NCBI GenBank assembly: GCA_964424545.1
Contig: CAYRJN010000014.1
Coordinates: forward strand, 1 to 33,244
Length of the DNA: 33,244 nucleotides
Direction of reading: 5' to 3'
Source of the DNA: JAUVIB01 sp964424545
Lineage (GTDB): Bacteria > Calditrichota > Calditrichia > Calditrichales > Calditrichaceae
The stretch's first letter is position 1; each line of letters starts with the position of its first letter. A model generated the notes under the pieces. The model saw nothing but the letters and a program-made list of their open reading frames with translations, made no database searches and was not told the DNA's origin. The translations under genes and the position numbers were made by a program. Below are positions 1 through 7,842 of this stretch, piece by piece.

Positions 1-56
1 TATTATGCCTTGATATAGCTATAAAAATTAACTGCGAAACTTGAGTAATTTATAAC

Positions 57-1829
57 CTACTTACCTTGTAAATGATATAATGCTTGCCCCGAAATTTCCT
101 GTTTGGCAAAACCAGGGCCTTTCCATAAGCAACGCAAACCCAAGCCGCCCTTCAATTGGAAATACTTTATATTAATTTTATGCAGCCCTTTTGCCAGTGT
201 GATTAATGTAGAATCCATAAAATAGCCATGTGGGCCGTCCAAATTGATCAATTCAAAGTCATCGAGCAAAAAAACACTGCCGTCATTAGAGCCGAGATAA
301 AAGGTATATTGTCCTTTTTGTGGTATTTTAAGAAAACCGTCAAAAACAAAAGCAAGGTTTGTATCTCGTTCGCGTTTATCGATATCAAATTTATGGACAA
401 CACCTTTTCTTTTTAGGCTTAGTTTTTTAATTCCGGCTGTGTTATTCGTTTCGCCTTCATAGTATCGGTATTGAATCCCTTTGCTAGTGTCGATAAAGCC
501 CTCCAAGGCCGCTTGTGGTATTTTTGTGCCGATATAAGCGCTTACCAATTCGCTTTTTGTCTTACCGGACGCTTGTGCCTGTACATAAATAGGCGTTGTT
601 CGTGAAATTTTAATAGTTTCATTATAAAACTTATCGGGTATTTTCCGATTTAAGCTGTAATAAATTTTAGCGTTCGCATCGGAACATTCCAGCGTTATTG
701 CTCCCGCTTTATTTTCCTTTATCAACGGTTTTGCCGTTGCCTCCCCGTAAACCCACGGCAAATTTAGACGCGTAATTTGTGTTGTTTCAAGACCGCCGTT
801 TTTGGCGCGGTCGCCGGCGCAATGTCCAAGCAGAACATGATCGTTCACAAACGCAATAGCCGTGTAACAATACCATCCGTTAGGGTCGCTTTCAATGGGT
901 TTAATTTTCTCCCACTTTTTTCCTTCGTTTTTAGAAATGGCGAGATTAAAGGGCGTTCGTTTACCACCGTCAATCATTGCCTGATAATTATTGTTCCAAA
1001 CGAGCAGTAGGTCGCCTGTTTTCGGTATTCGCTCGATAGAAGCCGGCGAGAGCGGGGATTTAATATTACTCGGCGTTAAATTCGTCCATGTTTCTCCCCT
1101 GTCGGATGAATAGGAAATATATTGAACGCCGGAAGCGGTGCGGCAGAACATCATTAATTTTCCGTCTTTCAATTCGACAAGCCCCGGTTCCTGTGTTATT
1201 GCCGTATCGGGATTAGCGGCTTCGGCGCTTTTTTGCCATGTTTTCCCTATATCGTCGGAATAATAGCAGCGTATAATCCCCACGGCATTTTGATTAATAT
1301 GCAGCGAAGCGGGAAAAATCAATCGTCCTGAATTTAATTGTACAAGACGGTCGTTATTTACAACGAAATAACCGCTGTCGGGAATGCAACGAATAGGGTC
1401 GCTCCAGCTTTTTGCTTCATCGGTGGAAAATCTCAAATACGGAATACAATCATGCTCGGAATTTTTTCGCAAATAAAACAGAGCTATTCTGTTATCGTCG
1501 AGATGCAGCAAGGAAACCGACATTACATTCATACCGCCTTCATTTTCTATAACCTTAATATCTTTTGCGGACCAGGTTTTACCCCCGTCAAGCGATGATC
1601 TTGCTGCAAGATAAGCGCCGGCATTATCTCCGGAGCCATCTGTAAAATGACTATAAATAAACAACAGCTTACCGTCCTTTAATCGAATAAAATCCCCTTC
1701 GCTGTTCCTCGGGTTTCCTTTCCCTGGCTCCAAACGTAAAACAATCTCTTTTTTCATCTCAAGCTTGCCGCAGCTATCAAGCAGGAAAAATAGCAAAGCC
1801 AATAACAATATTGTTAATAATTTTTTCAT
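57..1829 (-). CDS. Sialidase-like (Asp-box) lipoprotein with chitobiase-type and PA14 domains
   Basis: A 590-aa secreted protein. The N-terminus (MKKLLTILLLALLFFLLDSC) is a lipoprotein signal with lipobox LDSC. Residues about 25-360 form a six-bladed sialidase-type propeller with five Asp-box motifs (SSLDGGKTW, STDEAKSW, SDDIGKTW, SSDRGETW, SKNEGKKW). About 362-433 resembles the chitobiase/HEX C-terminal sandwich (CSDANAKIYYSLN). About 450-590 is a PA14 module (SNDGS, then WKGPGFAKQEI). Known for the family: Asp-box propellers include GH33 sialidases and other exo-glycosidases, and PA14 binds glycans. I see no clear FRIP motif, so sialic acid as substrate is unproven. The ATG follows AAGGA at about 6 nt; the stop is TAG. 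It probably shares a transcript with the propeller gene 80 bp upstream. Confidence 0.85.
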   Translation of the reverse strand: MKKLLTILLLALLFFLLDSCGKLEMKKEIVLRLEPGKGNPRNSEGDFIRLKDGKLLFIYSHFTDGSGDNAGAYLAARSSLDGGKTWSAKDIKVIENEGGMNVMSVSLLHLDDNRIALFYLRKNSEHDCIPYLRFSTDEAKSWSDPIRCIPDSGYFVVNNDRLVQLNSGRLIFPASLHINQNAVGIIRCYYSDDIGKTWQKSAEAANPDTAITQEPGLVELKDGKLMMFCRTASGVQYISYSSDRGETWTNLTPSNIKSPLSPASIERIPKTGDLLLVWNNNYQAMIDGGKRTPFNLAISKNEGKKWEKIKPIESDPNGWYCYTAIAFVNDHVLLGHCAGDRAKNGGLETTQITRLNLPWVYGEATAKPLIKENKAGAITLECSDANAKIYYSLNRKIPDKFYNETIKISRTTPIYVQAQASGKTKSELVSAYIGTKIPQAALEGFIDTSKGIQYRYYEGETNNTAGIKKLSLKRKGVVHKFDIDKRERDTNLAFVFDGFLKIPQKGQYTFYLGSNDGSVFLLDDFELINLDGPHGYFMDSTLITLAKGLHKINIKYFQLKGGLGLRCLWKGPGFAKQEISGQALYHLQGK

Positions 1830-1909
1830 CCTTTTTCCTTTTTAAAAACAAATGAACGATGTTTAACGTATAATTATAAAATTAAACGGCTATAAATACC
1901 TAATCTTTT

Positions 1910-2986
1910 CTATTCTCCGCTAATTTTGATCTCCGCGAGATAGATTGCCGTCATGACTTTGCCGTTTTTATATTTTTCGTGCGATGAATAATAGGATATC
2001 AGAGCGCGCTGCGGACTCAGCTCGATAAAACCGGGATAGGAGTTATCTCCGCCGCTCGGCAGAATGGCGAAGGTGTGCAGTTTATCATCGATTAACCACG
2101 AAAGAGCGGTTTTATATCCCGCCTTGGTTTTTTTCCTACCGCCCACAAGATACCGCTTACCCCATTTAACCAACAGAGGCCCGCCGATATATTCGCCAAG
2201 GTCCGTTCGTTGCCAATCAGTCCACGGTTTCTTTGACCGGCATAATTCCGCATTGCCGCGACCGCGGCGGGCAACAGCCAGCACGGAACCGTCTTTTTCA
2301 AACAAAAAAGCGGTTTCATCGCCCCATCGTTGCTGAAAAAGGGCTCTTTTTTTCCAAATCAAACCGTCGTCGCTTTCCAGCATAGCCGATTCCATTATAC
2401 TGCTATTGTTTTCTCCCTGCGGTAATATTTCAAGAAAATTGTGTCTTCTTCTTGCACAGATATAGGCTTTTCCGTTGTATGAAGCCGCACGCCATATATA
2501 ATGCCCGTAAGTGCCTTCGAGCATTACCGGTTCATGCCAATCCGTTCCGTCTTCCGTCCATACGGCATATCCGAGATGCTCATTAATAGTAAACTTATCT
2601 CTTTTAATTTTCGGATCCCCATAATACCAGGTTCCGGTATAAACAAATAGTTTATTATTAAAAATCAACAACTTAGGATCGCGCGTATCACGATATTTTA
2701 CGTTGAAACGATTGACCTGCCGCCACTCTTTGGCGTCTTTGCTGCGTAAAATTATAATGGAAGAGGTCGGATGAACCATGTGCCCGTCGGGGCAGCTTCT
2801 AAAGGTTAAATAAATATATCCTTTATAACGAATCATATCGCTAAAAGCGTTATGTTCGCCGTTGTCGAAAATCCGTTTAACGGATATAACTTCCGCTTTA
2901 ACCGGTTGGCTGTACAATTTATCGCCAAATATTATTACGATTAAAATAAGCGCAAAACTTTGGAATCCTGAAAAATTCGTTCTCAT
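1910..2986 (-). CDS. Secreted sialidase-like beta-propeller protein
   Basis: A 358-aa protein with an N-terminal signal peptide (hydrophobic FALILIVIIFGDKLYSQ) and a single propeller, without accessory modules. Visible features are the HNAFSDMIRY segment near residue 45, degenerate Asp-boxes (RSKDAKEW, WTEDGTDW, ESDDGLIW) and a C-terminal blade with PSGGDNSYPGF and ALISYYSSHE. The same landmarks (HNAF, PSGGDxSYPG, YYSSHE, TAIYLA) occur in the propeller of the plus-strand protein at 5918-7645, so the two are paralogues. The role is probably glycan binding or exo-glycosidase action in the periplasm or outside the cell; the substrate is unknown. It lies 101 bp downstream of the metallophosphatase gene and 80 bp upstream of the next propeller gene, which fits a three-gene minus-strand operon. 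The stop is TAG. Confidence 0.8.
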   Translation of the reverse strand: MRTNFSGFQSFALILIVIIFGDKLYSQPVKAEVISVKRIFDNGEHNAFSDMIRYKGYIYLTFRSCPDGHMVHPTSSIIILRSKDAKEWRQVNRFNVKYRDTRDPKLLIFNNKLFVYTGTWYYGDPKIKRDKFTINEHLGYAVWTEDGTDWHEPVMLEGTYGHYIWRAASYNGKAYICARRRHNFLEILPQGENNSSIMESAMLESDDGLIWKKRALFQQRWGDETAFLFEKDGSVLAVARRGRGNAELCRSKKPWTDWQRTDLGEYIGGPLLVKWGKRYLVGGRKKTKAGYKTALSWLIDDKLHTFAILPSGGDNSYPGFIELSPQRALISYYSSHEKYKNGKVMTAIYLAEIKISGE

Positions 2987-3087
2987 ATCGCTCTTCTCCC
3001 GTATAAAAAATCGTTTTAAGCTAATTAATTTGATGAAGTATAGTTAATAGCTCAAGAAAATTTTGGATAATAAGCCCAAATTTCGGT

Positions 3088-4521
3088 TTATTTTAAATTT
3101 AATATTTTATTCCAATCCGCCGAAAATATGCGGCCGTTGATATATTTGAGAAAAGCATAACCCTTCTTTTGCAGCTTCCGGGAAGATTTTGCCGTTTGCT
3201 GATATTGTATAACAAAGCGCGTAGGATTTTTTAGCACATGGACTTGTAAAAATCCGTTTATAGCGCTGTTTCCGACCGCTCCCGTATTAAAAGCGATGGC
3301 GCCCGAATCGGGATCGGCGTCCTTAAAAATATACCTTTGATAATGATGCGTAGTCGCACCGAGAATCAAATCGGCTTTATTTATTAACTTTCTACGTCTT
3401 GCGGTATTTAATTGATTCACCCAGGCGCCGGTATGCGCTAAAACAACAATGATATCATTATCCGTTTTATTAATTTTATCCAACGTATTCATTAAATATT
3501 GCCGCGAACTTTCATTAAAAGCTATTTGCGGATTTTTAGGTGTATCGGAGTAATGAAGCTGTATAATATGCACCGTAATACCGTTATGATTTTCAACGGC
3601 ATAGTATTCACAACTATCGGAACGGATTACTACATTTTTTCGTTCGGCCAAGTTGACATAATCAAATATGGGGCCACCCGCTCCCCAATCGCCCTGCCCT
3701 TTTCCCCAATATTCGTTTTCCCCGTCTGCCACATTGGGATAAAAATGGTTATGCCATAAACTGTCCGTTTTGAGAAGCGTTAAAAAATGATTGGGACGAT
3801 TATCTTTTACATGGTCGCCCAGACCGAGTATAAAACGATCTCCGGCCTCTTTTATCCAACGATCGCACTTATACATATGAATATTTTCCAAGCCCGCGCC
3901 TTTATTATCGCTCATAATTGAAAATGAAAAAGCGCATAATTTATCTAATTTTTTTATCCCAGGCGGCGGATCATTGAGCAAAACACCCGATAATTTAAGG
4001 TCAAAACAACCGTTTTCCATGTTTGAACTATCTCGGTGCACTTCAACCGCAATAATATTTTTGCCTTCTTTTAAAGAAAAGTCCGCCTCAATAATATAAT
4101 CAAGATAGCGCGATTGTTTTATTTTCGGATCGGCCGGAATTGGCAGCATACAAAATCTCGTTTTTCCACGGGGCATATTGATACGTAAAATTTCTTCTCC
4201 GTTCAGATAGATAACCGCGCCTCCTTGTAAAAGAATATTAAAATAAAGCGCATTTATGTTTTTTGTCGACGATATTTCGAATATTTTCCTAAAATAGGTT
4301 GTTATATTGGGATTAATCATAGTTGCCGCTTTTCCGCCATTACCGAACGGTCCTTTATCAGACTGCCAAAGTGAATCGTTAAAAGTTGATTGAGTCCAGA
4401 TTTTTTCGCTTAGCATTCCGTAATCGTAATATTTCCAAACATCATTTTTATTGATATATGCCGCTTGCAGTAAATTTAAGCTTATAAGAAATATAAATGA
4501 TATAAAATATTTTTCTTTCAT
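3088..4521 (-). CDS. Secreted beta-sandwich / calcineurin-like metallophosphatase
   Basis: A 477-aa protein with a Sec signal peptide (ISFIFLISLNLLQA). Residues about 25-185 look like a jelly-roll of the type found before glycosidases (WTQSTFNDSLWQSDKGPFGNGG, then YLNGEEILRINMPRG and KEGKNIIAVEVHR). Residues about 195-465 have the order of motifs of calcineurin-like phosphoesterases: SDNKG, GLGDHVKD, GENEYW, VLAHTGAW and TTHHYQR. Several metal-ligand positions differ from the usual DxH, GNHD/E and GHxH, so activity is uncertain. In this family substrates range from phosphodiesters to nucleotides; here a sugar phosphate or phosphorylated glycan is only an inference from context. It is the first gene of the minus-strand group and diverges from the HAD gene across a 189-bp AT-rich spacer that should hold both promoters. 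Confidence 0.72.
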   Translation of the reverse strand: MKEKYFISFIFLISLNLLQAAYINKNDVWKYYDYGMLSEKIWTQSTFNDSLWQSDKGPFGNGGKAATMINPNITTYFRKIFEISSTKNINALYFNILLQGGAVIYLNGEEILRINMPRGKTRFCMLPIPADPKIKQSRYLDYIIEADFSLKEGKNIIAVEVHRDSSNMENGCFDLKLSGVLLNDPPPGIKKLDKLCAFSFSIMSDNKGAGLENIHMYKCDRWIKEAGDRFILGLGDHVKDNRPNHFLTLLKTDSLWHNHFYPNVADGENEYWGKGQGDWGAGGPIFDYVNLAERKNVVIRSDSCEYYAVENHNGITVHIIQLHYSDTPKNPQIAFNESSRQYLMNTLDKINKTDNDIIVVLAHTGAWVNQLNTARRRKLINKADLILGATTHHYQRYIFKDADPDSGAIAFNTGAVGNSAINGFLQVHVLKNPTRFVIQYQQTAKSSRKLQKKGYAFLKYINGRIFSADWNKILNLK

Positions 4522-4710
4522 TATAAAAACCTATTGTTTAATAATACCGCCTGTTTTTATCCTTTTTCTTGTGATATGTTTGTTTTCATGTTACTGCCGA
4601 CTTGTTGTTTTTCTACAATATTGGGGTTGTGATTTATCTTTTTTCTTAACTTGTTTCTTATTTTAAAAAAAAGTAATTTGCAAAACAAAAAATTATCTTA
4701 GGGAGTCCAT

Positions 4711-5358
4711 TTGTTAAAGAGATATAAAGCATTTTTATTTGATATGGACGGCACATTAGTTGATTCCGAACCGTTGAAAGGCGAAGCGCTCGCTCAAACT
4801 TGTGCTGACTTCGGCGGTGCGGTAACGTCCGATGCATATAAACGTATTATGGGAGAAAGTATCGAATCCGTGGCAAAACATTTCTTTAAAGTAGCGCATA
4901 TAGACCCTGATATTCGTTTGTTTCTCGAGCGTTTTAAGGAGACATACCTCCGAATATTGAGCGGTAATGCCACATTGATCGACGGCGTTGATGATTTTAT
5001 CGTAAAATTATCTCAATATACCGTGAAAATCGGCCTGGTAAGTTCGGCTTATCGCTGGATGGTAATGAATGTGTTATCTCAAATCGGTCTTGAAAATAAA
5101 TTTGATATCATTATCACTCAGGAAGATGTTCAGCGACACAAACCCGATCCCCAAGCTTACAGCCTTGCTGTGGTAAAACTTGACGTTAAAGCCGGTGAAA
5201 CGTTGGTTTTTGAAGACTCGACCGCTGGAATTACAGCCGCCAAACGCGCCGGATGTGATATTGTTGCCGTTATACATGAATTTAATCAGGAACATGACTT
5301 TAGTGATTCTCTGCTTCAAATCAATAATTACCATACTTTGCTTAAAAGATTAGCATAA
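4711..5358 (+). CDS. HAD-superfamily sugar-phosphate phosphatase / beta-phosphoglucomutase-like
   Basis: A 215-aa cytoplasmic HAD hydrolase of subfamily I (PGMB/YcjU-like). Motif I is FDMDGTLVDSEP with the nucleophile and acid/base pair at D11 and D13; motif II is in GLVSSA; motif III is the lysine in RHKPDP; motif IV is FEDSTAGI. The alpha-helical cap lies between about residues 18 and 90. Length is normal for the family. The start is TTG, chosen because GGGAG lies 5 nt upstream and the protein begins just before the first beta strand. Known relatives interconvert beta-glucose 1- and 6-phosphate or dephosphorylate small sugar phosphates; the exact reaction cannot be read from sequence. It is the only clearly cytoplasmic metabolic gene in the glycan region and opens the plus-strand series. 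Confidence 0.85.
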   Translation: MLKRYKAFLFDMDGTLVDSEPLKGEALAQTCADFGGAVTSDAYKRIMGESIESVAKHFFKVAHIDPDIRLFLERFKETYLRILSGNATLIDGVDDFIVKLSQYTVKIGLVSSAYRWMVMNVLSQIGLENKFDIIITQEDVQRHKPDPQAYSLAVVKLDVKAGETLVFEDSTAGITAAKRAGCDIVAVIHEFNQEHDFSDSLLQINNYHTLLKRLA

Positions 5359-5563
5359 AATTAAAACAATTATTTTTCAAGCTTTGAATATGATGATTTT
5401 TTAATTAAATTACATTTACGGATAAAAAGCCATTTAAGCGTAACGATTGCTGCCGAACAAAGCGATTATTGCGATTGGTATTTAAAATATCTTCAACCCT
5501 TTTTCATAAAAATAACTAACTTTAAAAAACCAGGTTAAGAATGAAAAAACTTTTTTGAGAAAC

Positions 5564-5893
5564 ATGAAATTAACATTACTTTTTGTTCTTATTTTTATGC
5601 TTTTATACTTTACGCAAACGATTTCTTTTAATAGTTTATATGATAACTTTGAACAATTTCCCATAAACAATTGGGACAAAGGTCAAGATTATGGACAATG
5701 GTACGATAATTTTAATGGTTATGGAAGTGTTAGCATATTTTCTTATACGACTCATTTCGAGGATTCAGAAAAATCGCATTATCAATTGCCGCAATCATTT
5801 GACTCTTCGAGAGAAACCTATGCTTGTTTTGTAGCCCCCAAAATGGAATTCAACATTTTTCCATCTCTTTACAAATGGAAACTATTAAATTGA
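5564..5893 (+). pseudogene. Truncated secreted jelly-roll-like gene (5' fragment)
   Basis: About 109 codons from ATG (5564) to TGA. The start MKLTLLFVLIFMLLYFTQTIS is a convincing signal peptide, and the next ~75 residues look like a real secreted domain (DNFEQFPINNWDKGQDYGQW, NGYGSVSI, SRETYACFVAPKMEF). The pattern N-W-x-K-G-x-x-x-G-x-W ... GYGxV ... ETxAxxV resembles the first third of concanavalin-like/jelly-roll glycan-binding proteins that are usually well over 200 aa. After KMEF the sequence becomes unremarkable and stops 24 bp before the next gene. I read it as the 5' remnant of a gene whose remainder was deleted. A short genuine protein cannot be excluded. Family assignment is from memory of the pattern and is weak. 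Confidence 0.5.
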
Positions 5894-5917
5894 TTCAACT
5901 TACACAGGAGAATAGCA

Positions 5918-7645
5918 TTGAAGAAGAAAATAACAAACATTTTTCTCATTCTTTTATATTTAATTCCTTTTTCCTTGAAAGGGCAAATTTCGCCGGAACA
6001 GCAAACCGTTATTTCCGTGGAACGAATATGGGATCGCGCCGCTCATAACGCTTTTACGAGCCTGATTAATTATAATGGTACGCTGTATTGCGCTTTTAGA
6101 GAAAGCACCGGTCATATATCCGAAATTAACGGATCGATCCGCGTTATCGCTTCCAAAGATCGCCAAAACTGGGTTTCCGTCGCTCTGCTCTATGAAAAAG
6201 ACGTTGACTTACGCGATCCACAGCTCTCCGTAACCCCCGACGGCCGCATTATGCTGAATATGGGCGGCTCCTATTATTCCGGCAAAACATTGCAAAAAAT
6301 GAAACCTAAGGTAAGTTTTTCCGATGAATACGGACTCAACTTTTCCAAACCGCAGGACATAATACTTGGTGATAAATTAAAAACAGGCAAAGATTGGCTG
6401 TGGAAAGCGACCTGGCATAAAGGGTCGGTCTATGCCGGCATCTATCAACCTCACAAAAAAGGCACCCATGTTCTATTGGCCAAAAGCGCCGACGGCGTTC
6501 ATTATCAAATGATCACAAAATTTACTATCCCCGCAAACGCCAATGAAACGGTTTTGCGTTTTACCGATTCGGATGAAATGATTGCCGTAGTGCGTCGCGA
6601 AGGCGGAAACGGAAACGGATATATAGGTATTAGCAATCCGCCTTATAAACAATGGCAATGGAATGAATTATCCGAACCACTCGGCGGTCCGGAGTTATTA
6701 GTTCTACCGAATAAAAAATTGCTTTGCGCAACGCGATTCTATCAACCAGACAATACAGATAAAACCGTTCTTTCTAAAGTGACGACATCAGGAAATTATA
6801 TTAAATTAATCACCCTACCGAGCGGCGGAGACTGCAGTTATCCTGGAATGCTGATTAAGGACAATATCTTATATGTTTCTTATTATTCATCTCATGAAGA
6901 AAAAACTGCTATCTACCTTGCTCGTATATGGCTTGATCGTATTGAAAATCTTACCGAAAACGAACCGGTTTCCGAGCCGCTAATCAAATATAATAAGAAC
7001 GGTCGCGTAGAACTTTCCTGTTCCGACCCGGCTGCGGAAATACGCTATACTTTAGACGGATCAACGCCGGAAAAACATTCGCCTTTGTATCAAGACCCCA
7101 TAAAGGTGACGCATACAACCGAACTGCGGGCAAAAACATTTAAAGGCGACCAGCCGCCGAGCCGCACTCTTTACACAATAATCGGAACGGATGTTATGCA
7201 ATCGGCTCAACGTCCTTCGGTCGAACCCCAGTTCGGTTTGAATTTTTCTTATTTTGAGGGCGAGGTTTCGGCTGTCCGGGAAATAGATTTACTTCCTTTA
7301 AAAAAGTCATCCGTTATTCCAAATTTTTCTCTCGAGCCCAAAGATCAAGATATCAATTTCGCTTTTACGTTTAAAGGATATATCAATGTACCAAAAGACG
7401 GACTTTATACGTTTTATCTCGTTTCTAATGACGGGAGCAAGCTTTATATAGACGGATTCATTCTCATAAACAACGACGGAGCACACGCCGAAGCCGAACG
7501 ATCATCATCCGCCTCTTTGAAAAAAGGTTTTCATAAAATCGCTTTAAAATACTTCCAAATGGGCGGACAATACTCTTTGAGGGTTTTTTGGAAAGGACCG
7601 GGATTTGACAAAACCGAGATTTTGCCGTCGGTTCTATTTCATTAA
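5918..7645 (+). CDS. Sialidase-like propeller protein with chitobiase-type and PA14 domains
   Basis: A 575-aa secreted protein. The start is TTG, 7 nt after AGGAG, giving signal peptide MKKKITNIFLILLYLIPFSLKG. Residues about 30-340 are a propeller with HNAFTSL, SKDRQNW, PSGGDCSYPGM and SYYSSHEEKTAIYLA, clearly paralogous to the minus-strand protein at 1910-2986. Residues about 350-425 are a chitobiase/HEX-type sandwich (CSDPAAEIRYTLDGSTP). Residues about 436-575 are a PA14 module with SNDGSKLYIDG, NNDGAHAE and WKGPGFDKTEI. The module order matches the protein at 57-1829, although the propeller is closer to the other paralogue. Probably an exo-glycosidase or glycan-binding protein on the cell surface or in the periplasm; substrate unknown. 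The 197 bp up to the rhamnosidase gene contain no obvious terminator. Confidence 0.83.
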   Translation: MKKKITNIFLILLYLIPFSLKGQISPEQQTVISVERIWDRAAHNAFTSLINYNGTLYCAFRESTGHISEINGSIRVIASKDRQNWVSVALLYEKDVDLRDPQLSVTPDGRIMLNMGGSYYSGKTLQKMKPKVSFSDEYGLNFSKPQDIILGDKLKTGKDWLWKATWHKGSVYAGIYQPHKKGTHVLLAKSADGVHYQMITKFTIPANANETVLRFTDSDEMIAVVRREGGNGNGYIGISNPPYKQWQWNELSEPLGGPELLVLPNKKLLCATRFYQPDNTDKTVLSKVTTSGNYIKLITLPSGGDCSYPGMLIKDNILYVSYYSSHEEKTAIYLARIWLDRIENLTENEPVSEPLIKYNKNGRVELSCSDPAAEIRYTLDGSTPEKHSPLYQDPIKVTHTTELRAKTFKGDQPPSRTLYTIIGTDVMQSAQRPSVEPQFGLNFSYFEGEVSAVREIDLLPLKKSSVIPNFSLEPKDQDINFAFTFKGYINVPKDGLYTFYLVSNDGSKLYIDGFILINNDGAHAEAERSSSASLKKGFHKIALKYFQMGGQYSLRVFWKGPGFDKTEILPSVLFH

Positions 7646-7842
7646 ACGATCAATAAAATGCTTATCTTTTAAAAATGAAACTTTAACAGCGCTGAATTTA
7701 GCGGAATGTTGAAGTAAAAAAGGGTTATTAGAAGCGTATAACTGTTAATGTTGGAATCGGAGGATGGCGCCGACGGTATGATTTATAATCCTATTCCAAT
7801 CGGGAAGAAGAATTTTCCAAGTTATATTAATAAAGGGTTGCT

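Noticed and set aside
5366..5534. Open frame of about 55 codons after the HAD gene (contains VTIAAEQSDYCDWYLKYL)
   Set aside because: No start codon, AT-driven composition and no recognisable family. Possibly an old remnant, but not supported.
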